Counted from the stretch's first letter, positions 46,586 to 55,552 are shown. The stretch is DNA of 64,000 nucleotides from Bacteroides sp. MSB163 (GCF_036416795.1 NZ_CP143867.1:6006001-6070000); one strand, 5' to 3'. Notes: a model not told the origin generated them from the letters alone. A program made the numbers and translations.

Positions 46586-46618
46586 TTGAATTGCAGTGAT
46601 TATCTTTGTGCCTTAAAT
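46586..46618 (+). promoter_or_regulatory. Probable promoter of uvrA
   Basis: TATCTTTG (46611-46618) is a perfect -7 element; TTG (46586-46588) lies 22 nt upstream, slightly wider than usual. The ATG is at 46639. Confidence 0.6.
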
Positions 46619-46638
46619 TCACTTTAGTGACTCAGATT

Positions 46639-49416
46639 ATGACCAAAAACAACTCCATACTCATCAAAGGCGCACGCGTCAACAACCTGAAAAATATAGA
46701 CGTAGAAATACCCCGGAACAAACTTGTCGTCATCACCGGGTTGTCCGGTTCGGGTAAATCCTCCCTGGCATTCGACACACTTTATGCTGAGGGACAACGT
46801 CGTTATGTAGAAAGCCTGAGCAGTTATGCCCGCCAGTTCCTGGGACGTATGAGCAAGCCTGAATGTGACTTTATCAAAGGGATTCCGCCGGCCATTGCCA
46901 TAGAACAGAAAGTGAGCAGCCGCAATCCACGTTCCACTGTCGGCACCTCTACCGAAATATACGAATACCTACGATTATTGTATGCCCGCATCGGACGGAC
47001 ATTCAGTCCCATTAGCGGAGAAGAAGTAAAAAAACATTCCACAGAGGATATCGTAAACTGTATGTTAGGTTATCCGGAAGGAACAAAATACACAGTGCTC
47101 GCTCCGATATTGGTACGTGAAGACCGTACCATGAAACAACAACTGGACATTGATATGAAGCAAGGATTCAATCGTCTGGAAGTAAACGGAGAGATGATAC
47201 GCATTGATGAATACGAACCCAAGAAAGGAGATACCGTTTTCTTATTGATAGACCGCATGGTAGCATCCAAAGAAAAAGATGCGGTCAGCCGACTGACGGA
47301 CTCTGCCGAAACGGCGATGTACGAAGGCGACGGTGCCTGTCTGCTCCGGTTCTATCAGCCTGACGGAACAACCAGCCTGTATCGCTTCAGCACCAAATTC
47401 GAAGCAGACGGCATTGCTTTTGAAGAGCCGAGCGACCAGATGTTTTCCTTCAACTCCCCCATCGGTGCCTGCCCTGAGTGCGAAGGTTTCGGTAAAGTAA
47501 TCGGTATTGATGAACATCTGGTGGTTCCCAACCGTTCGCTGTCCGTTTACGACGGCGCCGTGGTGTGCTGGCGCGGTGAAGTGATGGGTGAATGGAAAGA
47601 TATGGTGATACGAGGTGCCGAAAGAGCGGGATTCCCTATCTTTACACCTTACTATGAGTTGACGGACGCACAACGTCGGATGCTATGGGAAGGCACTCCT
47701 TACTTCCAGGGTATCAACGCCTTCTTTAAGATGGTGCAGGAAAATCAGTACAAGATACAATATCGCGTGATGTTGGCACGCTATCGTGGCAAAACACTTT
47801 GCCCGAAGTGCCATGGTACCCGCTTAAAACCCGAAGCCGGCTATGTACGAGTAGGAGGACGAAATATTTCCCAACTCGTAGATCTGCCGATTACGGAGTT
47901 GAAAACCTTCTTCGACGACCTGCAACTGGATAAGCATGATAAGGATGTTGCTACCCGTATCCTCACGGAAATCAACAGCCGTATCCGCTTCCTTCTCGAT
48001 GTCGGATTGGGATATCTGACACTGAATCGTCTCAGCAACTCGCTTTCGGGTGGTGAGAGCCAACGTATTAATCTAGCCACTTCACTAGGCAGCAGCCTGG
48101 TAGGTTCACTCTACATTCTTGACGAACCCAGTATCGGACTACACAGTCGCGATACCGACAAGTTGATACACGTATTGCGTCAATTGCAACAACTGGGTAA
48201 CACGGTTGTCATCGTGGAACATGACGAAGAAATCATCCGTGCAGCGGATTATATCATAGATATCGGTCCCAAAGCCGGCCGCCTGGGCGGACAAGTGGTC
48301 TATCAGGGAGATATGAAAGATTTGCAGCCGAACAGCGACAGCTACACCGTCCGGTATCTACTAGGAGAAGAAGAAATTCCTGTCCCGGAACATCGCCGCC
48401 CATGGAATAACTACATAGAACTGACCGGGGCACGCGAAAATAACCTGAAAGGAGTAAACGTCCGCTTTCCTCTGAATGTAATGACTGTAGTGACCGGCGT
48501 CAGCGGTTCGGGAAAGAGTACGCTGGTACGCGACATCTTCTTCCGTGCCCTGAAGCGCGAACTGGATGAGTGCAGCGAACGTCCGGGTGAATTTGCTTCT
48601 ATCCGTGGTGACCTGCAAAACCTGCGAAATGTAGAATTTGTAGATCAGAACCCTATCGGCAAATCCAGTCGTTCAAATCCTGTTACTTATATCAAGGCTT
48701 ACGACGAAATCCGCAAGCTATGGGCGGAACAACCACTTGCCAAACAAATGGGATACACTGCCGGCTATTTTTCGTTCAACAGTGAGGGCGGACGTTGCGA
48801 AGAATGTAAAGGTGACGGAACCATCACAGTAGAAATGCAATTCATGGCCGACCTGGTACTGGAATGCGAAACCTGTCACGGGAAACGCTTTAAAGCTGAT
48901 ACATTGGAGGTTAAATTCCATGACGCTAACATCTACGATGTACTGGAAATGACCGTGAACCAAGCTATAGAGTTCTTCACCAAGCACGGACAGAAGAAGA
49001 TAGTAAAAAAACTCGCTCCACTACAAGATGTAGGATTAGGCTACATCAAACTGGGACAGTCTTCCTCTACCCTTTCAGGTGGTGAAAACCAACGCGTGAA
49101 GCTGGCTTATTACCTCAGTCAGGAAAAGGCTGACCCTACCCTGTTCATCTTCGACGAACCGACTACAGGACTGCATTTCCATGATATTCGCAAATTACTA
49201 GAGGCTTTTGATGCCTTGATATTACGGGGACATTCCATCGTAATCATCGAGCACAACATGGACGTTATCAAGTGTGCCGACTATGTGATAGACCTCGGAC
49301 CGGAAGGTGGCGACAAAGGTGGAAATCTGGTAGCGGCAGGTACACCGGAAGAAGTGGCAAAATGTGCGGCAAGTTATACAGGACAATTCCTGCAAGAAAA
49401 ACTGCACATGAAATAA
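46639..49416 (+). CDS. uvrA: Excinuclease ABC subunit A
   Basis: The ATG at 46639 (MTKNNSILIKGARVNNLKN) is preferred over one 33 bp upstream that overlaps the promoter; it gives 925 residues, close to the usual 940. It has two ABC ATPase modules: Walker A GLSGSGKSS with signature NSLSGGESQRINLA, and Walker A GVSGSGKST with signature STLSGGENQRVKLA. Zinc-finger CxxC pairs are present (CPKCHGTRL; CEECKGDG and CETCHGKRF). It detects DNA damage and loads UvrB in nucleotide excision repair. Confidence 0.95.
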   Translation: MTKNNSILIKGARVNNLKNIDVEIPRNKLVVITGLSGSGKSSLAFDTLYAEGQRRYVESLSSYARQFLGRMSKPECDFIKGIPPAIAIEQKVSSRNPRSTVGTSTEIYEYLRLLYARIGRTFSPISGEEVKKHSTEDIVNCMLGYPEGTKYTVLAPILVREDRTMKQQLDIDMKQGFNRLEVNGEMIRIDEYEPKKGDTVFLLIDRMVASKEKDAVSRLTDSAETAMYEGDGACLLRFYQPDGTTSLYRFSTKFEADGIAFEEPSDQMFSFNSPIGACPECEGFGKVIGIDEHLVVPNRSLSVYDGAVVCWRGEVMGEWKDMVIRGAERAGFPIFTPYYELTDAQRRMLWEGTPYFQGINAFFKMVQENQYKIQYRVMLARYRGKTLCPKCHGTRLKPEAGYVRVGGRNISQLVDLPITELKTFFDDLQLDKHDKDVATRILTEINSRIRFLLDVGLGYLTLNRLSNSLSGGESQRINLATSLGSSLVGSLYILDEPSIGLHSRDTDKLIHVLRQLQQLGNTVVIVEHDEEIIRAADYIIDIGPKAGRLGGQVVYQGDMKDLQPNSDSYTVRYLLGEEEIPVPEHRRPWNNYIELTGARENNLKGVNVRFPLNVMTVVTGVSGSGKSTLVRDIFFRALKRELDECSERPGEFASIRGDLQNLRNVEFVDQNPIGKSSRSNPVTYIKAYDEIRKLWAEQPLAKQMGYTAGYFSFNSEGGRCEECKGDGTITVEMQFMADLVLECETCHGKRFKADTLEVKFHDANIYDVLEMTVNQAIEFFTKHGQKKIVKKLAPLQDVGLGYIKLGQSSSTLSGGENQRVKLAYYLSQEKADPTLFIFDEPTTGLHFHDIRKLLEAFDALILRGHSIVIIEHNMDVIKCADYVIDLGPEGGDKGGNLVAAGTPEEVAKCAASYTGQFLQEKLHMK

Positions 49417-49470
49417 TTGAATTTATAATAATCTGCAAAACGGAAAAATCTTAACCCGCTTAATTCATAA

Positions 49471-49530
49471 TAGGAGTTAAAGAAGTTATCACTTCGTTAG
49501 GAGTTAAAGGAGTTAGAGCCGATAGTGCTT
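49471..49530. repeat. Interspersed repeat with 27-bp internal period, copy 2
   Basis: TAGGAGTTAAAG occurs at 49471 and 49498, with AAGTTATCACTTCG between and AGAGCCGATAGTGCT after. It corresponds piece by piece to the copy at 28462-28509 behind mod. Confidence 0.6.
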
Positions 49531-49564
49531 TTTACGGATGTCAATAGTATTGGCTCTAACTCCT
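49508..49564. terminator. Bidirectional terminator after uvrA
   Basis: AGGAGTTAGAGCC (49508-49520) pairs perfectly with GGCTCTAACTCCT (49552-49564) across a 31-nt loop containing a T-run. It lies between convergent uvrA and the outer-membrane protein gene. Confidence 0.6.
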
Positions 49565-49582
49565 GCGTATGAGTTATGTAAG

Positions 49583-50068
49583 TTAGAAGTAGAAACCGAA
49601 ACCAACCTTCAGACCAAATACCGAACGGTCACCGTTTACGTTCCAGTACACAGCCGGCTCAAGTGTCACCGTCCTCGACAGGAAGAAAGCGTAACCCGCT
49701 TCAGCACCGAAAGAAAACTTGGTATCATCGCTTGTCCCCCAATCCCAACGGTCTACGTTGACATCAGCGCCCAGATATAGACCAATCTTACTGAAATAGT
49801 AACGACCGCCTACACCGAGGGTATAAACATCCGTATCACCTCCTTTTTCATTCCATTTGGCTCCTGCATGTATCAGTAACGCCACATTATCCAGCAGAAA
49901 CGCACCACCTTTGGCTTCAATGCCAAATGAAGTCTTGTCTGTCTCTGTATTATGCGACAAACCTAAGCCGGAAATCGACGGATTCAAGATCCACTTTCCT
50001 TTTTCAAATTGTGCCTGGGCAGCCACTGTGGCCACAAGCAGACAAACGAGTAATGCTAATTTTTTCAT
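49583..50068 (-). CDS. Small outer-membrane beta-barrel protein
   Basis: The 161-residue protein has a signal peptide (MKKLALLVCLLVATVAAQAQ) and alternating strands of the OmpX/PorT-like barrel type (VYTLGVGGRYYFSKIGLYLG; VFGLKVGFGFYF), ending in aromatic residue Phe as outer-membrane proteins do. Its function is unknown. It is the third gene after cstA and a small membrane protein; the 9-bp gap suggests cotranscription. Confidence 0.85.
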   Translation of the reverse strand: MKKLALLVCLLVATVAAQAQFEKGKWILNPSISGLGLSHNTETDKTSFGIEAKGGAFLLDNVALLIHAGAKWNEKGGDTDVYTLGVGGRYYFSKIGLYLGADVNVDRWDWGTSDDTKFSFGAEAGYAFFLSRTVTLEPAVYWNVNGDRSVFGLKVGFGFYF

Positions 50069-50077
50069 TGTTACTTA

Positions 50078-50311
50078 TTAGTTTTTGGTGTTATTGTACT
50101 TCTCATCTTCCTCTTTACGTTTTCGCTGCAAGTCTTCTTTCTTACGCAACACCAACCAGAGGATAAACACAATGATATAGGATGCTGCAACAGTGACGTA
50201 TTTTTCCGTATCACTGATAACAGTGTTGCGCGGCAGGAAATAAGCTGCCGTAGCACTCACATAGATAAGCAGAGCGATCGTGATGCTTGTAGATTTTTTA
50301 AATCTCTTCAT
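50078..50311 (-). CDS. Small membrane protein downstream of cstA
   Basis: The 77-residue protein has two membrane helices (ITIALLIYVSATAAYFLP; YVTVAASYIIVFILWLVL) and a very charged C-terminus (RKKEDLQRKRKEEDEKY). Its ATG at 50311 overlaps the cstA stop as TAATG, a sign of translational coupling; a TTG two codons upstream is less likely. It is unrecognised beyond that; it might be an accessory subunit of the transporter, in analogy to small CstA partners, but this is inference. Confidence 0.72.
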   Translation of the reverse strand: MKRFKKSTSITIALLIYVSATAAYFLPRNTVISDTEKYVTVAASYIIVFILWLVLRKKEDLQRKRKEEDEKYNNTKN

Positions 50312-51741
50312 TACCAAAGTTTTTTAGTCGTTTTAAAATACCAGATACTAAACCAGAGCGCAGCTACCACAGCCGCCAGGATGGCAACGCCGAGAGCTGC
50401 CTGAGGTCCTAAGCCAAAGCCTTCGGGGGCTATGCAGATGTATGTTGTACAAACAGTTGTCATAAATACAGCCGGAACATAAGTTACATAAAAGTAATGC
50501 CCTTTCTTTTCACGCACCAGATAGACGGTAATCGCCCAAAGCGTAAAGACGGAAAGCGTCTGATTGGTCCATGCAAAGTAACGCCAAATCATGTCAAAGC
50601 CCTCTTTGTCGCTCAAACTGTAGAGCAACAAACCAATAGCAGCGAGAAACATAGGAATACATATATACAAACGACGACGCATGGATTTTTGTTCCATTCC
50701 GAGGAAGTCTGCCACAATAAGTCGGGCAGAGCGGAAAGCGGTATCACCACTCGTGATAGGCGCGGCAATCACACCTAATATAGCAAGGAATCCTCCCGCA
50801 GTACCGAGCCAATCTTTGGTGATAGCATCCACTACTACGGCAGCATTCGTCTCCCCCATTCCGTTTTCATGAAAGAAATAGGTGGCAGCTGCAGCCCAAA
50901 TCAGGGCAACAATACCTTCGGTAATCATAGCACCATAGAACACAGGGCAACCGTGACGTTCACTCGTCATACAACGGGCCATCAACGGACTTTGCGTAGC
51001 ATGAAAACCACTGATAGCACCACAGGCTATGCTGACAAACATAATCGGGAAAATGGGCAGTTCAGCGGCATTAGGATTCGTATTCTGTAATCCGTCCCAG
51101 AATTCCGGCAAGACAGGATGCTTCACATAAAGCATCACCAGTATACCCACCGCCATAAATAGCAATGCAATAGCAAAAAGCGGATATATCTTACCTATAA
51201 TTTTATCAACCGGCAACAAAGTGGCAAAAATATAATAGATAAATACCACTATTATCCAGAATGTAACATCCAATGATTCCGGTGTCAGTTTTGCCAACAA
51301 TCCGGCAGGGCCAGCCACAAAGACAGCTCCTACCAATATCATCAAAAGAACGGTAAAGCCACGCATCACCTGCTTGGTAGTTACTCCCAGATAGCGACCG
51401 ATGATCTCCGGCAAACTTTCACCGCCATTACGCAGAGAGAGCATACCTGCCAGGTAATCATGTACGGCTCCGGCAAAGATACTGCCGAACACAATCCACA
51501 AATAAGATGATACACCAAATTTAGCCCCCATAATAGCACCGAAGATAGGACCCAAACCGGCAATATTAAGAAATTGTATCATAAAAATCTTCCAGGTGGG
51601 CAAAGGGATATAATCCACCCCATCGGTCTTAGTCAAAGCAGGCGTCTTACGATCATCAGGACCGAAAATATGTTCGATGAAACGCCCGTAAAGAAAATAA
51701 CCTGCTATTAATGCCAGCAGACAAAGCGTAAATGTAATCAT
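50311..51741 (-). CDS. cstA: CstA-family carbon starvation transporter, short form
   Basis: The 476-residue membrane protein has the CstA N-terminal region (YGRFIEHIFGPDDRKTPA; GVDYIPLPTWKIFMIQFLNIAGLGPIFGAIMGAKFG) and many helices. It is shorter than E. coli CstA (about 700) but usual for the Bacteroidota form. Family members import peptides or pyruvate. Pyruvate:ferredoxin oxidoreductase lies 5 kb away but is not in the same unit. A good promoter precedes it. Confidence 0.92.
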   Translation of the reverse strand: MITFTLCLLALIAGYFLYGRFIEHIFGPDDRKTPALTKTDGVDYIPLPTWKIFMIQFLNIAGLGPIFGAIMGAKFGVSSYLWIVFGSIFAGAVHDYLAGMLSLRNGGESLPEIIGRYLGVTTKQVMRGFTVLLMILVGAVFVAGPAGLLAKLTPESLDVTFWIIVVFIYYIFATLLPVDKIIGKIYPLFAIALLFMAVGILVMLYVKHPVLPEFWDGLQNTNPNAAELPIFPIMFVSIACGAISGFHATQSPLMARCMTSERHGCPVFYGAMITEGIVALIWAAAATYFFHENGMGETNAAVVVDAITKDWLGTAGGFLAILGVIAAPITSGDTAFRSARLIVADFLGMEQKSMRRRLYICIPMFLAAIGLLLYSLSDKEGFDMIWRYFAWTNQTLSVFTLWAITVYLVREKKGHYFYVTYVPAVFMTTVCTTYICIAPEGFGLGPQAALGVAILAAVVAALWFSIWYFKTTKKLW

Positions 51742-51770
51742 GGTGCGTTATTCATTATTTTTAATGGACG

Positions 51771-51802
51771 CAAATGTAATAGTTTCTAAGGAAACTGCAC
51801 AA
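51771..51802 (-). promoter_or_regulatory. Promoter of the cstA operon
   Basis: On the minus strand TTG (51800-51802), a 21-nt spacer and TACATTTG (51771-51778) match the Bacteroides consensus, 30 bp upstream of the ATG. Confidence 0.68.
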
Positions 51803-51912
51803 CATTCTCAAGTGTTTTACTTATCTTCGCCGCTAAAAATGACAGAAATAAAGAAAGAAAAGAGAATTTGTTTAGAATAAGTATTAGGTATTACAATAAA
51901 ATCTCTATCAAC

Positions 51913-53388
51913 ATGAAACAGTTACTTCTCACTATATTATTTATCACATTCGTTCTGCCCCTTACCGCGCAACCCACCGGTGAGATGGTTACCCATCCTC
52001 CAAAATACGAAGTGCGCGCTGCCTGGGTCACCGCCGTCTATGGTTTGGACTGGCCCCGTACCCGTGCCACCAGTCCCGAAGGCATCCGAAAACAAAAGGC
52101 AGAACTAGTCGAAATACTTGACCGACTGAAAGATGCTAACTTCAACACTGTGCTCTTCCAAACGCGAACGCGCGGTGACGTACTCTACCGCTCAAAGATA
52201 GAACCGTTCAATTCCATCCTGACCGGGAAAACAGCTGTTGATCCGGGATACGATCCACTGGCTTTCGCCATAGAAGAGTGTCATAAGCGTGGTATGGAGT
52301 GCCATGCTTGGATGGTAGCCATTCCGTTAGGCAATCGCAAGCATGTTGCCAATCTGGGCAATGCTTCCGTAACCAAACAGAAATCCGCTATTTGTGTGCC
52401 TTATAAGCGTGAATACTTCCTCAATCCCGGAAATCCGCAAACCAAAGAATACCTGATGAGCCTTGTACGCGAAGTCGTAGAAAAATATGACGTAGATGGC
52501 GTTCACTTCGATTATCTGCGTTATCCGGAGAATGCTCCCCGATTCCCTGACACCTATGATTTCCGGAAATACGGCAAAGGACGCGACCTCGCCCAATGGC
52601 GCAGGGATAATATTACGGAAATCGTCCGCCATCTCTACAAAGGTGTGAAAGCCCTGAAACCCTGGGTAAAGGTAAGTACCTGCCCCGTAGGAAAATATCG
52701 CGATACTTCCCGTTACCCTTCCCGCGGGTGGAATGCTTTTCATACTGTCTACCAGGATGCGCAAGGCTGGCTGGGTGAAGGCATACAGGATCAGATATAT
52801 CCCATGCTTTACTTCCGGGGTAACCATTTCTATCCTTTTGCCCTCGACTGGCAGGAACAAAGTAATGGTCGCCAGATCATTCCCGGACTGGGTATCTATT
52901 TTCTCGATCCCAGTGAAGGAAACTGGACACTGGATGAAGTGGAGCGTCAGATGCACTTCATCCGTACCCACAAACTGGCAGGTCAGGCCCATTATCGCGT
53001 GAAATATCTGATGGACAACACACAAGGGTTGTATGATGTATTGGAAGAGAACTTTTATACCGCTCCTGCCCTGCAACCTGCCATGCCCTGGATAGACAAC
53101 GTACCACCGACAGCCCCTACCGGCCTTACCGTCACCCAGCTGCCGGACGGATACATCCACCTCAGTTGGATGCCTGCCACGGACAATGACAAACACAACG
53201 TACCGACCTACGTCATTTACGGCTCGGACACTTACCCGGTGGATACCTCCAATCCGGAAAACATCATTGCCCAGCGAGTACAGGGAACGGAATACACGTA
53301 TGCTCCCATCCGCTTCTGGACGGCAAAGAGGTATTTTGCCGTCACTGCCGTGGACCGTTGCGGCAATGAAAGCGAAGCGTGCAGATAA
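51913..53388 (+). CDS. GHL10 glycoside-hydrolase-like protein with Fn3-like tail
   Basis: The ATG at 51913 starts a signal peptide (MKQLLLTILFITFVLPLTAQ), giving 491 residues. The GHL10 barrel is clear (YEVRAAWVTAVYGLDWPR; FNTVLFQTRTRGDVLY; ECHKRGMECHAWMVAIP; VDGVHFDYLRYP). The last 95 residues form a fibronectin-like domain (PPTAPTGLTVTQLPDGYIHL). It is probably exported to the periplasm or surface to act on glycans. It is similar in layout to the gene at 43006-44511, suggesting an old duplication. The opposite strand of its 3' two-thirds is an open frame (see the DUF4373 entry). Confidence 0.9.
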   Translation: MKQLLLTILFITFVLPLTAQPTGEMVTHPPKYEVRAAWVTAVYGLDWPRTRATSPEGIRKQKAELVEILDRLKDANFNTVLFQTRTRGDVLYRSKIEPFNSILTGKTAVDPGYDPLAFAIEECHKRGMECHAWMVAIPLGNRKHVANLGNASVTKQKSAICVPYKREYFLNPGNPQTKEYLMSLVREVVEKYDVDGVHFDYLRYPENAPRFPDTYDFRKYGKGRDLAQWRRDNITEIVRHLYKGVKALKPWVKVSTCPVGKYRDTSRYPSRGWNAFHTVYQDAQGWLGEGIQDQIYPMLYFRGNHFYPFALDWQEQSNGRQIIPGLGIYFLDPSEGNWTLDEVERQMHFIRTHKLAGQAHYRVKYLMDNTQGLYDVLEENFYTAPALQPAMPWIDNVPPTAPTGLTVTQLPDGYIHLSWMPATDNDKHNVPTYVIYGSDTYPVDTSNPENIIAQRVQGTEYTYAPIRFWTAKRYFAVTAVDRCGNESEACR

Positions 53389-54174
53389 CTCTCCCGGATG
53401 CCACACTTCAACACCCCCAATGCCACACCTGAACGGGGGAAATGCCACACTTGAACAGGTGCAAAGTGTGGCGTCGGAGACGTCGAGATGTGGCATTTCA
53501 CCTGCTAAGGTACGGCATTGAGGGCGATGAAGCGTGGCATCCAACCAACGAAGCCCCGCAACCGGACAATAAAGTTCAGTATTAGAAAAATCAACATCAG
53601 CAGCACTTTTTTCTTTTTCTGCTGTTGTTGTTATTATATCTTTTATATTCTCTTCATTAGTTGTATTGGTATTTTCGTCAACAATACTATTATCCAATAC
53701 TTTAGCTGAATTTTCAGCGCTTTTCTCCTCCTTTTCCTTCGACGTTTTTTGCTGTTTTTCGTCATTTTTTGACTCAAAAATCGACGATTCCGATGCACTT
53801 TTGAACGTTTTTGATTTTTTTTCCCGAACCGTTTTCTCCGGTTTTTCATCTTCATTCCCATCTGTTGCCTTCCATACCTGAACCCGTTGACCTATCGGAT
53901 TCAGTTCGGCGGGCATGAAAGAACCGTCTTCTTCAAAATCGAAAAGTCCGTAACAAAAGATGATCTTTTTGACATAGGCAAAAGAAATTTTATAGAGTTT
54001 ACAGAAAGGGCGCAGATATTTCATATCGCCGCATGAGTCGGGCAGCATAGCCAGTTTCTCAATGACAAACCAATAAGCCCCTGTTCCCTTGAGCTTTTCC
54101 TTCTCCAGCAGATATTCCATCCTGGGGTCGCACATCGCCATCAAGGGATGTTGCAAATAAAAATTCCTTTTCAT
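52327..54174 (-). CDS. DUF4373 replication-type protein, probably truncated; 3' part antisense to GHL10
   Basis: The first about 90 residues match the DUF4373 / Lin1244-like N-terminal domain of Bacteroides (MKRNFYLQHPLMAMCDPRM; EKLKGTGAYWFVIEKLAMLP; ELNPIGQRVQVWKATDG), a family near primosomal and phage replication proteins. A long Lys/Glu/Ser/Asn linker follows to about residue 195. From about 53560 downward the frame enters the 22-bp repeats and then runs antisense through GHL10 to 52327, with no resemblance to a known domain. The usual C-terminal domain is missing. The 615-residue frame is real as an open frame, but only the first third is supported as protein. Confidence 0.6.
   Translation of the reverse strand: MKRNFYLQHPLMAMCDPRMEYLLEKEKLKGTGAYWFVIEKLAMLPDSCGDMKYLRPFCKLYKISFAYVKKIIFCYGLFDFEEDGSFMPAELNPIGQRVQVWKATDGNEDEKPEKTVREKKSKTFKSASESSIFESKNDEKQQKTSKEKEEKSAENSAKVLDNSIVDENTNTTNEENIKDIITTTAEKEKSAADVDFSNTELYCPVAGLRWLDATLHRPQCRTLAGEMPHLDVSDATLCTCSSVAFPPFRCGIGGVEVWHPGELSARFAFIAATVHGSDGKIPLCRPEADGSIRVFRSLYSLGNDVFRIGGIHRVSVRAVNDVGRYVVFVIVRGRHPTEVDVSVRQLGDGKAGRGCRWYVVYPGHGRLQGRSGIKVLFQYIIQPLCVVHQIFHAIMGLTCQFVGTDEVHLTLHFIQCPVSFTGIEKIDTQSGNDLATITLFLPVEGKRIEMVTPEVKHGIYLILYAFTQPALRILVDSMKSIPPAGRVTGSIAIFSYGAGTYLYPGFQGFHTFVEMADDFRNIIPAPLGEVASFAVFPEIIGVRESGSILRITQIIEVNAIYVIFFYDFAYKAHQVFFGLRISGIEEVFTLIRHTNSGFLFGYGSIAQIGNMLAIA
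53398..53495. repeat. ATGCCACAC 22-bp tandem repeat with inverted copies
   Basis: ATGCCACAC begins units at 53398, 53420 and 53442, each 22 bp apart. Inverted copies follow: GCCACACTT (53444-53452) matches AAGTGTGGC near 53464, and AAATGCCACA matches TGTGGCATTT near 53487. The cluster can fold into alternative hairpins directly after the GHL10 stop and may be its terminator. It is inside the minus-strand DUF4373 frame. Confidence 0.7.
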
Positions 54175-54229
54175 CTTTTCTTTATGTTTTAGTTTAAAGC
54201 CATAAAGATAAGAATAGCATGTGAGACAG

Positions 54230-54289
54230 TCGGAGGTTCCGTGAGGTTATGTGAGGTTTCGTGAGGTTAAATGAGGTTCCGTAAGGTTA
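54230..54289. repeat. 10-bp tandem repeat, six units
   Basis: Units near CGTGAGGTTA follow each other at 10-bp steps (54240, 54250, 54260, 54270, 54280, with a partial first unit at 54230). The last unit contains the stop codon of the minus-strand ATP-grasp-like gene (54287-54289). The array lies between that gene and the DUF4373 start. Confidence 0.78.
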
Positions 54290-55489
54290 ACACACCTCCA
54301 CCCGCACGTAAGCCCGATATCTGCTTTGAGGAGTAACCGGTACCAAGGACAAATAGCCGGAAACAATCCTTCCATCCTCCACTACCAATGGATAATCCCT
54401 CATGTCCTGTTCATGTTGCGCCCGCAAAGCTTCGGCAGAAGGGAAATTGTCGACATTAAAGATTCCTTTGCTACCGGGAGCGACGAAATTATCATAAAGC
54501 TGACGGGCAACCATCCCCATAGTCATGCGCACATTAACTTCAACATGTGGATAAATGGCGTATGGATATCCTCTCTGATCCGGACAGATCATCATATCTA
54601 TCCCCATAGGACCAGAATAATACCTGCCATAAATTCCTTCTATAACTTTCTGCAAATACTCACGAATGCCCACAAATGCTTCCAAAGGGATATACCGTAG
54701 AATCCACTGTTCCACTTCCTCATTAGAAACCAACATATTACCACGATAAACACCTTTCTCATCCGTAATAAAATGCGAGTAGCCGCTAAACAGTACCTTC
54801 CCCCTGCCATTGGAGTAGAATTCCATGGCAAAATCTCCCTCCTTTTTATATATAGGTTCCAGTACAAGAGCTCCGTATTTCGCTAATTCCCGACGACACC
54901 AATCAGCCGTAGATTTCGCCAGCCCGCGGCGACACCAACGTAACCCCTTTCCGCTGCCCGACCACACGGACTTGAACAAGTAGCCGTCCTTAAAATCATC
55001 GACTATATCCGGAACGCGGAATTCCTTGCCCTCCCCTGATATCAGAAAATGGCGTCCACAAGCACATTTGAGGGTTTTATTCAGTTCAAACGTCAGAGCA
55101 AGAGCCATCGCATACGCACGGGAAGAGAGCATACGACACTCGCGCAACTCTGCTTCCGTAGGAAGTTTATGTTCGGCAATACCGGCTTTCTGCATACGCT
55201 TGCGGAAAGCGCGGTTCCATCCCCAAGGTACAATTTGGGATTCCGCATAATCGGGTAATTCCGGTTCAGTGACCAATTGCACGGAAAGAGGAAACAATTG
55301 TTTCATTTTCTGCAAATAATCTGCATTATAAGCTGATGGGGCAAGTACTGCACTACCGGGCTGAACATACCAAACAGGTAATAAGGCGAGATCCTGAGCC
55401 ATTCGGCGGGCAGATGCAGGAGCTATATAATTCTCTTCATTACTAGCAAGTGCCATGTCCGTGTCTGGGTTAAATACATAGAGTTTCAT
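54287..55489 (-). CDS. ATP-grasp-like protein, unknown function
   Basis: The 400-residue cytoplasmic protein has features of the ATP-grasp fold: a Lys-containing strand (GYLFKSVWSGSGKGLRW), an acidic strand (ALVLEPIYKKEGDFAMEF) and a C-terminal metal/ATP loop (GPMGIDMMI, then EVNVRMTMGMVA, like the E-x-N-x-R motif). The N-terminus (MKLYVFNPDTDMALASNEEN) is conserved-looking and unlike known ligases. ATP-grasp enzymes join a carboxylate to an amine or thiol; no substrate is suggested by neighbours. It stands as a single gene with its own promoter. Confidence 0.72.
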   Translation of the reverse strand: MKLYVFNPDTDMALASNEENYIAPASARRMAQDLALLPVWYVQPGSAVLAPSAYNADYLQKMKQLFPLSVQLVTEPELPDYAESQIVPWGWNRAFRKRMQKAGIAEHKLPTEAELRECRMLSSRAYAMALALTFELNKTLKCACGRHFLISGEGKEFRVPDIVDDFKDGYLFKSVWSGSGKGLRWCRRGLAKSTADWCRRELAKYGALVLEPIYKKEGDFAMEFYSNGRGKVLFSGYSHFITDEKGVYRGNMLVSNEEVEQWILRYIPLEAFVGIREYLQKVIEGIYGRYYSGPMGIDMMICPDQRGYPYAIYPHVEVNVRMTMGMVARQLYDNFVAPGSKGIFNVDNFPSAEALRAQHEQDMRDYPLVVEDGRIVSGYLSLVPVTPQSRYRAYVRVEVC

Positions 55490-55520
55490 AACTATTACAG
55501 TTCTTTATTTATTAAGGCCA

Positions 55521-55552
55521 CAAAATTACAGAGAAAAACAAGGCAAAGCAAA
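55521..55552 (-). promoter_or_regulatory. Promoter of the ATP-grasp-like gene
   Basis: On the minus strand TTTG (55549-55552), a 20-nt spacer and TAATTTTG (55521-55528) match the Bacteroides consensus, 32 bp upstream of the ATG. Confidence 0.72.
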
